Source of the DNA: Kitasatospora herbaricolor
GTDB lineage: Bacteria; Actinomycetota; Actinomycetes; Streptomycetales; Streptomycetaceae
Assembly (NCBI RefSeq): GCF_030813695.1
Contig: NZ_JAUSVA010000002.1
Location: 4,278,001-4,342,000, forward strand
Length of the DNA stretch: 64,000 bases
Direction: 5' to 3'
Under the pieces are notes generated by a model, which was not told the DNA's origin, did no database searches, and saw nothing but the letters and a program-made list of their open reading frames with translations. Both the position numbers and the translations under genes were made by a program. The stretch's first letter is position 1, and each line of letters starts with the position of its first letter. Of the stretch, positions 43,523 through 51,797 are shown piece by piece.

Positions 43523-44770
43523 CTACTCGGCGTTCTCCCCCGCGCCATCGGCCGGCGGCCCCCAGAGCAATCCCTGAATCTTCCGCGCGGTGTCCCGGAG
43601 GATCGGGTCCGTCACGTGCTGGTAGCGCTTGGCCATCGACGTGGACGACCACCCCATGATGGCCATCACGATCCGCTCGGGCACTCCCAGGATCAGCAGC
43701 ACCGTCCCGGCGGTGTGGCGCGCGTCATGCAGCCGGGCGTCCCTGACCCCGGCGGCCTGAAGCATGTCCTTCCACTCGTGGTAGTCGGTGTTCGGGTTGA
43801 GTGGCTCCCCCGTGGGCGACGTGAAGACGTAGCCCTTGTCCACCCAGAGCTGCCGCGCCGCCTGCCGCTCCCGGTCCTGCGCCTCCCGCTGCTTCCGGAA
43901 CAACGAGATCAGCTCATCCGGGAGCGGGATCGGACGGCGGCCGGCCCGGGACTTCGTCTCCTTTGTCTCCCGGCGGATCTGCTTCCGCTGCTTGCAGAAG
44001 CCCGCCTTCCGACCGCAGTCCTCGGCGCACCCGTGCTCGTACTTCGGCCGGAGGCGACCGCGGCGGAGCCGGACGATTCCGGTTTCCAGATCGAGGTCGG
44101 ACCACTTCAGTCCGAGGGCCTCGCCCTGCCGCAGGCCCAATGCCAGCGCGACCACCCACCGCACCGGGTGCCGCCGGCGGCCGGCCTCCAGCAGGATCTT
44201 CTGCACTTCCTCGACCGAGTAGGGCTGGATCTCCTCCTCTTCGAGCCGCGGCGCCTTCGCCTCCTTCGCCACGTTGATGGTCAGGTGCCGCCGGCGGACG
44301 GCTTCGCCGAGTGCTACCCGGATGGTCCGGTGGACCTGGTGGGCGGTGCCTGCCTTGCTGCCGGCGGCCTGCATCTTCTTGTAGAAGCGCTCCAGGTGCT
44401 CGGCTTCGAGCCGCTCCAACCGGTGGGCGCCCAGGCCCGGGACCAGGTGGACCCGGACGGCGACCTCGTATCCGGCGATGGTGTTCTCACTGACGCTCAG
44501 CGGCGCGATGTTCTCCACCCAGTGCATCAGCCACTTCTCGACCGTCCAGGCCTTGCCCGGCTTGCGGACCGTCCCGGCGTCGCGGAGCTTCTCCAACTCG
44601 CGGACGGCCTTGATGACTTCGGCCTGTGTCTTGCGCTCAACGTGTCGGCGATCCGGCTTGCCGTCGTCCTTCACGCCGACGGTGATTCGGCCGTGCCACT
44701 TACCGTCGCCACCGAGATAGATGGACGACGTTCCGTTCGGGCGGCGGGTGCGCTTGTCGTTGTCTGCCAC
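43523..44770 (-). CDS. int: Tyrosine integrase of element B
   Basis: 415 residues with an N-terminal Arm/SAM-like DNA-binding part (about 75-165) and a catalytic domain containing Arg214 in ALGLRQGEALGL, HDAR at 348-351 and the nucleophile Tyr383 in AKRYQHV. A cysteine-rich insert (C248, C252, C259) interrupts the catalytic domain, as in several Streptomyces integrases. It integrates and, with Xis, excises the element at tRNA-Ser. ATG at 44,770. Confidence 0.95.
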   Translation of the reverse strand: MADNDKRTRRPNGTSSIYLGGDGKWHGRITVGVKDDGKPDRRHVERKTQAEVIKAVRELEKLRDAGTVRKPGKAWTVEKWLMHWVENIAPLSVSENTIAGYEVAVRVHLVPGLGAHRLERLEAEHLERFYKKMQAAGSKAGTAHQVHRTIRVALGEAVRRRHLTINVAKEAKAPRLEEEEIQPYSVEEVQKILLEAGRRRHPVRWVVALALGLRQGEALGLKWSDLDLETGIVRLRRGRLRPKYEHGCAEDCGRKAGFCKQRKQIRRETKETKSRAGRRPIPLPDELISLFRKQREAQDRERQAARQLWVDKGYVFTSPTGEPLNPNTDYHEWKDMLQAAGVRDARLHDARHTAGTVLLILGVPERIVMAIMGWSSTSMAKRYQHVTDPILRDTARKIQGLLWGPPADGAGENAE

Positions 44771-44783
44771 GGCTTCTCTCTGG

Positions 44784-45020
44784 TCAGGCCGCGATCGGGG
44801 CGGCGCTGTTCTTCCGCATGCGGCTGCGGACGTAGGTGGTGAGGGCCTCGGCCGGGACCCGGCGGAGCCGGCCGATGGGGACGCTCTCGATCTCGCCGTC
44901 GCGGATGAGGGCGTACATGGTGGTGCGGCCGATGCCGAGACGGCGAGCGGCCTCTTCGACGGTCAGGGCCACGAGGGTGGGGTCGAACGCGACGGGGTTC
45001 TCGGGCAGGGCGGTGGTCAT
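44784..45020 (-). CDS. xis: Excisionase, MerR/BldC-type helix-turn-helix
   Basis: The 78-residue protein has ALTVEEAARRLGIGRTTMYA, then LIRDGEIESVPIGRLRRVPA and EALTTYV, the excisionase-family DNA-binding fold. It lies 13 bp upstream of int in the same direction, the usual AICE xis-int order. It directs the integrase toward excision. GGAGGACC lies before the ATG at 45,020. Confidence 0.92.
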   Translation of the reverse strand: MTTALPENPVAFDPTLVALTVEEAARRLGIGRTTMYALIRDGEIESVPIGRLRRVPAEALTTYVRSRMRKNSAAPIAA

Positions 45021-45094
45021 GGTCGGTCCTCCTGGCGGTGCGGGCGGTCGGAGGCGTCTCGTCGTGGTGCGCGTGTGTCCGAGGTGCGGATTTC

Positions 45095-45311
45095 TGCGTC
45101 ACCGCGTCATCAGCGTCATTCGGGCCTCTGACCTGTGGCTTTGGGTGACGCAGCGGTCCGGGCGTGCGTCACCCGTGCGTCATCGGCTGCGTCACCGGGT
45201 GACGCATAGGTGACGCAGGTGACGCAGGATGACGCAGAGGGCGGCGTCTGCGTCACCGCTATAGCCACAGGTCAGGGGTCGTTTTTCGTCCCGGGTGACG
45301 CAGGTGACGCA
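45095..45311. repeat. GTGACGCA iteron cluster
   Basis: Within 217 bp the octamer GTGACGCA occurs ten times perfectly: forward at 45,145, 45,199, 45,210, 45,219, 45,295 and 45,304; inverted at 45,095, 45,165, 45,188 and 45,249. Near copies (GCGTCATC, ATGACGCA) fill gaps. The cluster lies between xis and the replication ATPase gene, a non-coding gap of 465 bp. Candidates: replication origin iterons, TraB clt repeats or an Xis/Int site. Confidence 0.75.
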
Positions 45312-45485
45312 GGATCTTCCTCTTAAGACAAAAGAGGGGCTGTCTGTTGCAGTTCGGTGCCTCTCAGAGCGAGAAGCAGGGCCGCTGCGCGGCACGACCC
45401 TCGGGCGGCTTCGCCGAACAGCAAGAGGAGCACCCCGCGCGGGAGGCCGGTGCTCCTCTTGCTGTTCGGGTGAACGCGGCACGGG

Positions 45486-46958
45486 TCAGAGTGCCAGCTG
45501 TTCGTGCGGCGGCGCCGGGACCCGGCGGGTCATTTCGAGGTAGCGGCCCTCTTTGGTTCGGCCGGTGTCGATGAGGACACCGCGCGCCGCAAGGGTCGGT
45601 TGGAGTCGCTTGAGCCGGTCGGAGAGGACCTTCCCGGTGGTCGGCCACCCCTTGGGCACCGGGCGCTGTTCCTCGCCGATGTGCAGGAGGCTGAGGCACA
45701 GCAGCCACTCGGTGGAGGTCATCCGCTGCGCTTCCCCCGGGGTGATGGTCTCGGCGTGCCGCAGGACGGTCTGTGCGAGGAGGTCACCCTCGATCACGTC
45801 GTCGTTCAGGTCGTCCAGGCCGGCCCGGTACGCGGCCAGCGCCCCGAGACCGGTCGCCGCGTCCAGTTGCGCGCACAGGTGCGCGAAGTCGGCCATCCGC
45901 AGGTCGGTGGGCGTTTCCGCGTCGGCGGCGCGGACCTGGACCGTGAGGTCGAGCAGGGACCCGAGTACGACGGGCAGGGCCTGTTCGTAGTCCGCCCACA
46001 GCTCGGCTTCGGTGCGCCGGGCGCGGGGCCGTTCCAGCCGCAGCGGCAGCAGTCGCTCCGCGAGGTCGGGGCGGATGACGCCCACGTCGATGCCGGTCAG
46101 GAGCAGGGGCCTGCGGTAGCTGACGCGGAAGACGTCCCCGTCGGTGAACAGGGCGCGCTTGACGCTCTCGGCCCCGGTGACGATGCAGCACATGGCGTCG
46201 GAGAGGTCGGGGGTCATGTAGCTCAGGTTGTCCAGGGCGGTGACCCATCCGGCCGCGACCGCCGCGATCAGGTTCTCCTCGTCCTTGGGCGCCCGGCGCA
46301 GGTCGCCGCTCGTGCCTTCGATGATCCTGGTGAGCATCCGGCCGGCGGTGGACTTGCCGGCGCCCTGCGGACCGGTGAGGAACGTTGCCGGGACGGGCAC
46401 GGACGGGCCCAGGCAGCCGATCAGCCACGCGATCGCCAGGCACTCGGCCTGCGCGTTGGCGAAGTTGGTCAACCCGAACAGCAGGTCGATGCCCTTGCCG
46501 TCGGTCTCCTTGACCGGCATCGGCAGTTCACCGGTGAGCTGGGTGCGCCGCCAGCACACCTCCCGGGGGTCCGGGGTGGCGATGTCCCACCCGGTGGGGT
46601 GGATGCGCACCGACTGCCCGTCATCGCGGCCCAGGTCCAGCCACGTCGCCCCATCGAACCCGGGGGCGACGCGGATGTGGACGGGCTGCACGTCCTCAGT
46701 CAGGGCGAGCGCTTCGATCAAGTCCAACGCCTCCTTCATCGCGGTTCCGTTGAAGACGCCGATGCCGTCCCGGTACAGGCCGACCATGAGTTCCTGACGG
46801 TGGCTTCCCGTGGTGCCCTGGGAACGGATCGGGCGGGCCACCGGGTGGCCGTTGCGCTGCGCGTAGACGGTGCCGTCGGCGGTGCGGAAGTACCGGAAGT
46901 GCGCCCCGGCGTAGTCGGCGATGACCTCACGCGCGGGGTTCTTCTCGTCCTCGGACAC
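45486..46958 (-). CDS. Replication ATPase/helicase-like protein of element B
   Basis: The 490-residue protein has a central P-loop TFLTGPQGAGKSTAGRML, Walker B-like VTALDNLSYM and an arginine-finger region PLLLTGIDVGVIRPDLAER, resembling plasmid and phage superfamily 3-like or DUF927-like ATPases. The N-terminal part has HFRYFRTADGTVYA. It follows the Prim-Pol gene 2 bp after that gene's stop, GTG start 46,958 with GGGGAT upstream. By position it is the counterpart of the DUF3631 protein in element A and the likely helicase partner of the Prim-Pol. Confidence 0.82.
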   Translation of the reverse strand: MSEDEKNPAREVIADYAGAHFRYFRTADGTVYAQRNGHPVARPIRSQGTTGSHRQELMVGLYRDGIGVFNGTAMKEALDLIEALALTEDVQPVHIRVAPGFDGATWLDLGRDDGQSVRIHPTGWDIATPDPREVCWRRTQLTGELPMPVKETDGKGIDLLFGLTNFANAQAECLAIAWLIGCLGPSVPVPATFLTGPQGAGKSTAGRMLTRIIEGTSGDLRRAPKDEENLIAAVAAGWVTALDNLSYMTPDLSDAMCCIVTGAESVKRALFTDGDVFRVSYRRPLLLTGIDVGVIRPDLAERLLPLRLERPRARRTEAELWADYEQALPVVLGSLLDLTVQVRAADAETPTDLRMADFAHLCAQLDAATGLGALAAYRAGLDDLNDDVIEGDLLAQTVLRHAETITPGEAQRMTSTEWLLCLSLLHIGEEQRPVPKGWPTTGKVLSDRLKRLQPTLAARGVLIDTGRTKEGRYLEMTRRVPAPPHEQLAL

Positions 46959-46960
46959 GG

Positions 46961-47815
46961 CTACATCCCCAACCGGGTCAGGGCGTTGGTCCACGCGTCG
47001 GCGCAGTGCCGGGGCGATTCACCCTTGGCCCGCGCGGCGGCGAACAGCCGCTCCGTGTGCGCCTCGGTCAGGCACCCGCACCGTCCGTGCGTGGACAGCA
47101 CCGCGAGGAACGCCCCGAACACGGTGGCGTGCACCGCGCCGGTGGCCTGGGTGATGCGCTGCTCGGCCATGGCAATGCCCCGCGCCAGATAGGCCGGTGT
47201 GCGGTGCGGACACCTCCCGCCCCCGGCCGGTGTGGGCACGGTGACGGCGGCCGGCCGGACCGGCGCGGGCTCCCTCACCACCAGCAGGCGGACGGCGTCC
47301 GGCAGGACGGTCATGGCTCCCGTGCCGGGGCCCAGCCACCGGGCGTAGGACATCAGTGACTTGATGTCCACGTCGGGCCGCACCGCGTTGGCGGAGGGCA
47401 TGGTGCCCTTGTACAGCCAGTGCTCGCCCCGGGTGGTCGCCACGGTCCGGGTGGAGGGCAGGTTCTCACCCGCCCAGGCGATGGCGTCCGCGTTGTCGAG
47501 GTCCACGACGGTCAGGCCGGTACCGCCGGGGTGGTAGGCGACCGCTGCCGCCTGCCGCCACGCCCGTGCCCACGCCGGGCTGGTCAGGACGGCGTGGTCG
47601 GTGGTGGCGGCGGCCCAGCCGTGGCAAGGCGCCGGGCAGAGGCAGGGCCCCGGGGTCTTCATGTTCGGCCGGCCGCCGCACGCGTTGTCAGCGCACTGCC
47701 GGCAGTTGCCGAACGTCTTCTTCCCGGCACGCACCGGCAGCACGGGCACCCCGGATGCCGCCAGGGCGAGTGCAGTGGGCAGGTGCTCTGCCCGGATGTG
47801 GGTCGGTTGGGTCAT
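46961..47815 (-). CDS. Bifunctional DNA primase/polymerase of element B
   Basis: A 284-residue Prim-Pol with ALALAASGVPVLPVRAGKK at the start, a cysteine-rich insert (NCRQCADNACGG, CLCPAPCHGW) usual in actinomycete forms, LTVVDLDNADA with the catalytic acids, and EHWLYKG in place of the usual His strand. It primes element replication. ATG at 47,815 overlaps the preceding small gene by 4 bp. More compact than its element A counterpart and not closely alike. Confidence 0.88.
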   Translation of the reverse strand: MTQPTHIRAEHLPTALALAASGVPVLPVRAGKKTFGNCRQCADNACGGRPNMKTPGPCLCPAPCHGWAAATTDHAVLTSPAWARAWRQAAAVAYHPGGTGLTVVDLDNADAIAWAGENLPSTRTVATTRGEHWLYKGTMPSANAVRPDVDIKSLMSYARWLGPGTGAMTVLPDAVRLLVVREPAPVRPAAVTVPTPAGGGRCPHRTPAYLARGIAMAEQRITQATGAVHATVFGAFLAVLSTHGRCGCLTEAHTERLFAAARAKGESPRHCADAWTNALTRLGM

Positions 47816-48033
47816 GCTGGGTGTCTCCAGTTCTCTGTGAAGGTTGCTGGATAGGCGGCGGCCCCGGTTCCTGGCGGGAGGGGGCCGCCGCCGTCGTTCA
47901 TGGCGTTCTCGGCGCAGACCTTGTGCGAGGGCCTGCGCTGGTCGTCTCGGAGCGGTGTGGGGCGGCGGCACCAGTGGCAGGGCAGATCGCGGGTGCGGTC
48001 GAAGTGGCGGGCGTCGCGCCAGTCCAGGCCCAC
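47812..48033 (-). CDS. Small zinc-finger-like protein, 73 aa
   Basis: Starts GTG 48,033 (GLDWRDARHFDRTRDLPCHW) and holds CHWC followed by a basic patch and HKVCAENAMND. The Cys/His spacing suggests a small zinc-binding fold. Overlaps Prim-Pol by 4 bp, so it is part of the replication operon. Function unknown. Confidence 0.62.
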   Translation of the reverse strand: MGLDWRDARHFDRTRDLPCHWCRRPTPLRDDQRRPSHKVCAENAMNDGGGPLPPGTGAAAYPATFTENWRHPA

Positions 48034-48044
48034 GGCCGGGGTGC

Positions 48045-48329
48045 CTAGGCGGCGCGGCGAGCGTGCGCTGTGGTGGTGGGGAAGGGCAGGACGGTGGCGA
48101 GGCGCGCGACCGGCGCCGGGACGGTGTCGGGGGCGGGCTCGCGGTCCGGGTCGGTGCCGCCGCCGTCCTCACCGCTGGCGGCGCGTTCGGCGGCGTGGTC
48201 GGCGAGGACCTGGCGGACGGCGGCGGAGTCGGAGGCGTGCCCGCGCAGGGACCAGGCGCAGGCGGCGCTGCCAGCGACGAAGGGGCCGAACAGGACGGCG
48301 GCGGCGACGAGATCGGTCGTGGTGCTCAC
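48045..48329 (-). CDS. Small membrane-anchored protein, 94 aa
   Basis: Begins VSTTTDLVAAAVLFGPFVAG, one transmembrane segment, followed by a charged cytoplasmic tail. GTG at 48,329 has GGAGGAACCCC upstream and overlaps the previous gene by 4 bp. No family recognised; belongs to the small-gene run between TraB and Prim-Pol. Confidence 0.65.
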   Translation of the reverse strand: MSTTTDLVAAAVLFGPFVAGSAACAWSLRGHASDSAAVRQVLADHAAERAASGEDGGGTDPDREPAPDTVPAPVARLATVLPFPTTTAHARRAA

Positions 48330-48550
48330 GGGGTTCCTCCGGTTCGGGCCGCGAGGGCGAGGGCGTCGAGAACGGTGGTGCCGAGGTCGGCGAGGCGGGT
48401 CTCGATGGCCTGCCAGGACTCCGGGTCGATGTGCATGAGGGCGGCGAGGGCGGCGGGCGCGTGGCCGTCGGCGGCGGCGGTGAGGGCCTCGCGCAGGTGG
48501 ACGGCGGCGAGCGGCCGGATCACCGGGGCGGTGGCGGTCACGGGCGTCAC
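48326..48550 (-). CDS. Small helical protein, 74 aa
   Basis: Starts GTG 48,550 in a GTGA overlap with the preceding membrane gene. The protein has PLAAVHLREALTAAADGH and LMHIDPESWQAIETRLADLG, soluble and amphipathic. No known family. Its place in a chain of overlapping genes supports translation. Confidence 0.6.
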   Translation of the reverse strand: MTPVTATAPVIRPLAAVHLREALTAAADGHAPAALAALMHIDPESWQAIETRLADLGTTVLDALALAARTGGTP

Positions 48551-48732
48551 TGGCCGATCGCGTGGACCGCGGCGGCGAGCAGGTCGTTGACCGGCCCGGC
48601 GAGGCCGGTGGAGGCGGCGGTGAACCCGGACAGCCACACCAGCAGGGCGGAGCCGACGGTGACGCGCTTGAACCACACGAGAGCGCCGGTGACGGCGGCG
48701 AGCAGGAACGCGGTGGAGACGGTGACAAGCAC
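48547..48732 (-). CDS. Two-helix membrane protein, counterpart of 4408-4599
   Basis: A 61-residue protein, VLVTVSTAFLLAAVTGALVW and then VWLSGFTAASTGLAGPVND. The second half is nearly identical to the element A protein, one of the most conserved segments between the two elements, although the first helix differs. Position behind traB is the same. A conserved membrane function in transfer is likely. Confidence 0.75.
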   Translation of the reverse strand: MLVTVSTAFLLAAVTGALVWFKRVTVGSALLVWLSGFTAASTGLAGPVNDLLAAAVHAIGQ

Positions 48733-48772
48733 GGGGCGGTGTCCTTCCGAATCAGTTTGGTCCGGGGTCGAG

Positions 48773-49039
48773 CTACTGGCGGGCGTCGTCGCGCAGACGC
48801 TGCGCGGTGCTACGGGCGGCGGCGCTGTGGTTGTGGATGCGGCGCCCGACGCGCAGGCGCAGGCCGGTGGCGCGGCAGCGCTTGCAGGGCTTGGGGCGCC
48901 GTCGCAGGCCCCGGGCGGGGGCGGTGCGGCCGGTGCCGTCGCACTTGCGGCAGCGCCCGAAGGGGCTGACCGCACACACCATGGCGTAACCAAGAGTGAC
49001 GGCGAGTAGGCAAGCGATAGCCAGGGCTATGGGGGTCAC
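48773..49039 (-). CDS. Membrane-anchored CxxC zinc-ribbon protein, 88 aa
   Basis: An N-terminal transmembrane helix (IALAIACLLAVTLGYAMVCA) is followed by two CxxC pairs, CRKCDGTGRT and CKRCRATGLR, the DnaJ-like zinc-ribbon pattern, and a basic tail GRRIHNHSAAARS. It may sit at the membrane with the Arg-rich part touching DNA. GTG start at 49,039. Common in AICE transfer regions but of unknown role. Confidence 0.72.
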   Translation of the reverse strand: MTPIALAIACLLAVTLGYAMVCAVSPFGRCRKCDGTGRTAPARGLRRRPKPCKRCRATGLRLRVGRRIHNHSAAARSTAQRLRDDARQ

Positions 49040-49128
49040 GAAGGGGGCTCCTGACGCGGTTCTGGGTGTTTCGCGAGGCCAGCCGCTATCCGCTAGCAGG
49101 CTGATCAGAGCTGGTTTGGGGCGCTACC

Positions 49129-49174
49129 GGGGGTGCTACCGGTAGCGGGTTGCCCTGCTACCGGTAGCACCCCC
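49129..49174. repeat. Perfect 18-bp inverted repeat behind traB of element B
   Basis: GGGGGTGCTACCGGTAGC at 49,129-49,146 is perfectly inverted at 49,157-49,174. Each arm contains the palindrome TACCGGTA, and a further GCTACCGG lies at 49,123. It begins 10 bp after the traB stop. It can be a terminator, or, as with the repeats in element A, a TraB-recognised clt site. Confidence 0.65.
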
Positions 49175-49183
49175 GGGGGTGGG

Positions 49184-51388
49184 TCAGGCGGACCGCTTTC
49201 CGTCACGCTCCGCGATGGCGGCGGTGATCCGGTCGCGCTCGACGCCGCGCCGGTTGACCTGCCGGCCGTCGATGCGCCGCGACATCTGGACGGTGTCGAT
49301 GCCGAACGGCTTGAGGACCAGGGCCAGCTGCTCGGGCTCCCACCCGCCATAGCGGCCCTCGTCCAGCGCGGCGAGGGCGGAGACCAGCGTCTCCGACCAC
49401 ACCTTCGGCTCGGCGGCCGGCCAGATGGAGAGCAGGTCGTCCAGCAGGCTGGACTTGCTGCTCTCGCGCTCCGGGGCCTGACCGGCGGCTACGCCGGTCA
49501 GGGTGCCGGCGGTGATGCGGGCGGCGCGGGCGCGGTCCATGATGCGCCCGGCCGCCGGGCCGTCGATGTAGTAGGAACGCACGATCTGCGCGTCGGTGGC
49601 GGCGCCGACCAGGTAGCCGATGCCCTTGTCGTTCGCGGTGAACGTCGTCGCCCGCAGCCCGTTCTTGTAGGACGAGGTTCCCAGCACCATGTCGTTCTCG
49701 GTCTGGCCCATGACCCGCAGGCAGAACCGGATACCGACGTTCGCGGACACGCCGGAGGGCAGGGAGCGGACGTCGGGGCGCTGGGTGGCGAGCATCAGGA
49801 TCACGCCCATCGCGGGCCCGCGCTTGATGATGGCCTCGGACAGCTCCCCGGCCTCCTTGCCGAACTTGTCGTGGGAGAACAGCTCCTGGCACTCGTCGAT
49901 GATCAGGACCAGCGGGTGCAGCCCCAGTGCCCGGTCGGCGGCGAGTTCCGGGGTGACCTTGTTCTCCGGGCGCCGCTCCTTGGGCAGGGAGCGCAGGACG
50001 GCGGCGCGGCGCTCCAGTTCCTTGTGCACGTACCGCAGGGATCCGACGGTGCCTTCGATGGTGTCGTCGTCGGCGCCGGACCCGTAGTCGGCGGCGACCT
50101 TCGCCGCGTCCTCCAGATCCCCGGTGCCCTTCAGCTCCCACACGTGCAGCTCCGCCGTGGGGTCCAGCGCCGCAGCGAGCATCAGGACCCGCAGCGCGAA
50201 GGTCTTCCCGAACCTCGGCATGGCGCCGATCAGCACGTTCGCGAACATCAGCGTCATGTCGACGGGCCGGCCGCGCTGGTCGGTGCCGAACGGCAGCGGC
50301 CGGAACAGCGAGGCGGCGCCAGCCTTGGCGAGCGGCCACGCGGGGGCCTTGACCTGCGACATGTCCTGATCGCCGACCCACAGCATCAGCCGCCCGGCGT
50401 GCTGGTCGTGCACCGGCTCCGGCCACACGCAGCCCATCGGGCGCCGCAGGCCGGAGGCGAGGCGGTCGCGGCGTTCGATGATGTCGATCGCGGTGACGCC
50501 GTAGGGCAGGTCGATGTCGGCGCGCCAGCCGGGGCCGTCGCGGGTGATCGGCGCCGGGAACGTGATCCCGGTGCCGCCCTTGCCCATCGCCTTGTTGATC
50601 TCGGCGTTGCCCATCGCCCCGAGCGCCCGGACCACGATGTCGGAGGTGAGCCGCTGCACCTTGGTGGCGACGACCGCCCGGTCGATGAGCGGGGCGTCGG
50701 CCTGCCCGCCGGCCGCCCCCAGCGCCAGCGCCAAAGCCGCGGCTACCGCGAGGGCGGTCCAGCCGGGGGTGGCGACCAGCAGGACCGCGGTGAACGCGAC
50801 GCCGAGCAGGGAGGCGAGCAGCAGGATCGCGGACCGCCCGCGCACCCTCGCGTCCCGGCGGCGGGACAGGATCAGGTACTGCTCGACGTCCTCGCGGCGG
50901 ACGGCGGCCGCCCGCACCGGGCGGGACTCCGCGTCGGACACCCATCGGTAGGTGCCGCCGACCAGGCGGGCGGTCCCGCGAGGTGCCCGCCCGAGCAGCT
51001 TCGCCCCGTACAGCGGGGAGCGCACCGCGTGGTAGCCGAGCGTGTGGGCGACGTGCTCACCCAGCCAGCGGGAGGCGGTGATCAGTTCGGCCCTGGAGCG
51101 GGCCCAGGCGGGGATGATCGGGCGGCGCTTCGCCGCGCGGGCGGTCGCCCACCGGTCGCCGACGGTGTCGCCCTTGGAGGCGGGGGTGTCGACGTAGACG
51201 GACGGCCCGTCGTCGCTGTCGTCCGCGTCGCCGTCCTGCTCGGGGGCGGTGCGGCGCTGGCGGGCCTTGTCGAGATCCAGGACGGACCCGCCGGCGGCCG
51301 GGCCGGGGACGGTCGGGTAGTCGGTGGCCATGTCCGCTTCCAGGCGGGCGAACAGGTCAGCGTTCTGGTCGTGGTCGTCGTGGTTCAC
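49184..51388 (-). CDS. FtsK/SpoIIIE-like TraB translocase of element B
   Basis: The 734-residue protein has a cytoplasmic acidic start, two transmembrane helices near residues 185-230, then the FtsK ATPase with Walker A GAMPRFGKT (388-396) and Walker B LVLIIDECQELF, and a C-terminal winged-helix-like region (IDTVQMSRRIDGRQVNRRG). It transfers double-stranded DNA during mating. GTG start at 51,388 with GAGGAGA upstream. Walker A has an unusual Pro-Arg-Phe in place of the usual small residues. It is only distantly like the element A protein, so the two elements are separate lineages. Confidence 0.93.
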   Translation of the reverse strand: MNHDDHDQNADLFARLEADMATDYPTVPGPAAGGSVLDLDKARQRRTAPEQDGDADDSDDGPSVYVDTPASKGDTVGDRWATARAAKRRPIIPAWARSRAELITASRWLGEHVAHTLGYHAVRSPLYGAKLLGRAPRGTARLVGGTYRWVSDAESRPVRAAAVRREDVEQYLILSRRRDARVRGRSAILLLASLLGVAFTAVLLVATPGWTALAVAAALALALGAAGGQADAPLIDRAVVATKVQRLTSDIVVRALGAMGNAEINKAMGKGGTGITFPAPITRDGPGWRADIDLPYGVTAIDIIERRDRLASGLRRPMGCVWPEPVHDQHAGRLMLWVGDQDMSQVKAPAWPLAKAGAASLFRPLPFGTDQRGRPVDMTLMFANVLIGAMPRFGKTFALRVLMLAAALDPTAELHVWELKGTGDLEDAAKVAADYGSGADDDTIEGTVGSLRYVHKELERRAAVLRSLPKERRPENKVTPELAADRALGLHPLVLIIDECQELFSHDKFGKEAGELSEAIIKRGPAMGVILMLATQRPDVRSLPSGVSANVGIRFCLRVMGQTENDMVLGTSSYKNGLRATTFTANDKGIGYLVGAATDAQIVRSYYIDGPAAGRIMDRARAARITAGTLTGVAAGQAPERESSKSSLLDDLLSIWPAAEPKVWSETLVSALAALDEGRYGGWEPEQLALVLKPFGIDTVQMSRRIDGRQVNRRGVERDRITAAIAERDGKRSA

Positions 51389-51486
51389 TGAGCTTTCTCC
51401 TCACAGAGATGTGCGGGTGAAGGCCCGGGGCGGCCGGTCAGCTTGCCGGCAGGAACGGCCGTCCCGGGGTCGCGCAGGGGGTGCGG

Positions 51487-51750
51487 TCAGGACGGGTCGG
51501 CGACGGTGTCCAGCAGGGTGCGGGTGGTGCCGGCGTAGGTCTCGGCGGCGGCCAGGCAGGCGGTCGCGGTCTCGACCAGGTCCCGGGCGAACGCGAGGGT
51601 CTCGTCCCGGGTCGCGTTGTAGGCGGAGCCGATGGTGAGGGAGTCGACGCCGTCGGTCAGGACCAGGAACGGCGCGTCGTCCTGGTGCCTGCAGCCGAAG
51701 ACCTCGTGCTGGGTCCGGGCGCTGGCGCGGAAGTTCACGGAGACGCTCAA
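51487..51750 (-). CDS. Hypothetical 87-aa protein
   Basis: Reading from TTG 51,750, which has AGAAGGA 7 bases upstream, the protein is LSVSVNFRASARTQHEVFGC and continues with DAPFLVLTDGVDSLTIGSAY and a helical end (ARDLVETATACLAAAETYAG). An ATG at 51,798, overlapping the SpdB stop, would add 16 residues. The mixed beta-alpha content resembles small single-domain proteins of AICEs; no known family. Confidence 0.6.
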   Translation of the reverse strand: MSVSVNFRASARTQHEVFGCRHQDDAPFLVLTDGVDSLTIGSAYNATRDETLAFARDLVETATACLAAAETYAGTTRTLLDTVADPS

Positions 51751-51797
51751 GGCGGTGTCCTTCTGTGTTCGCGGGGTGGAGAGGTTGGCGCTGTCCA

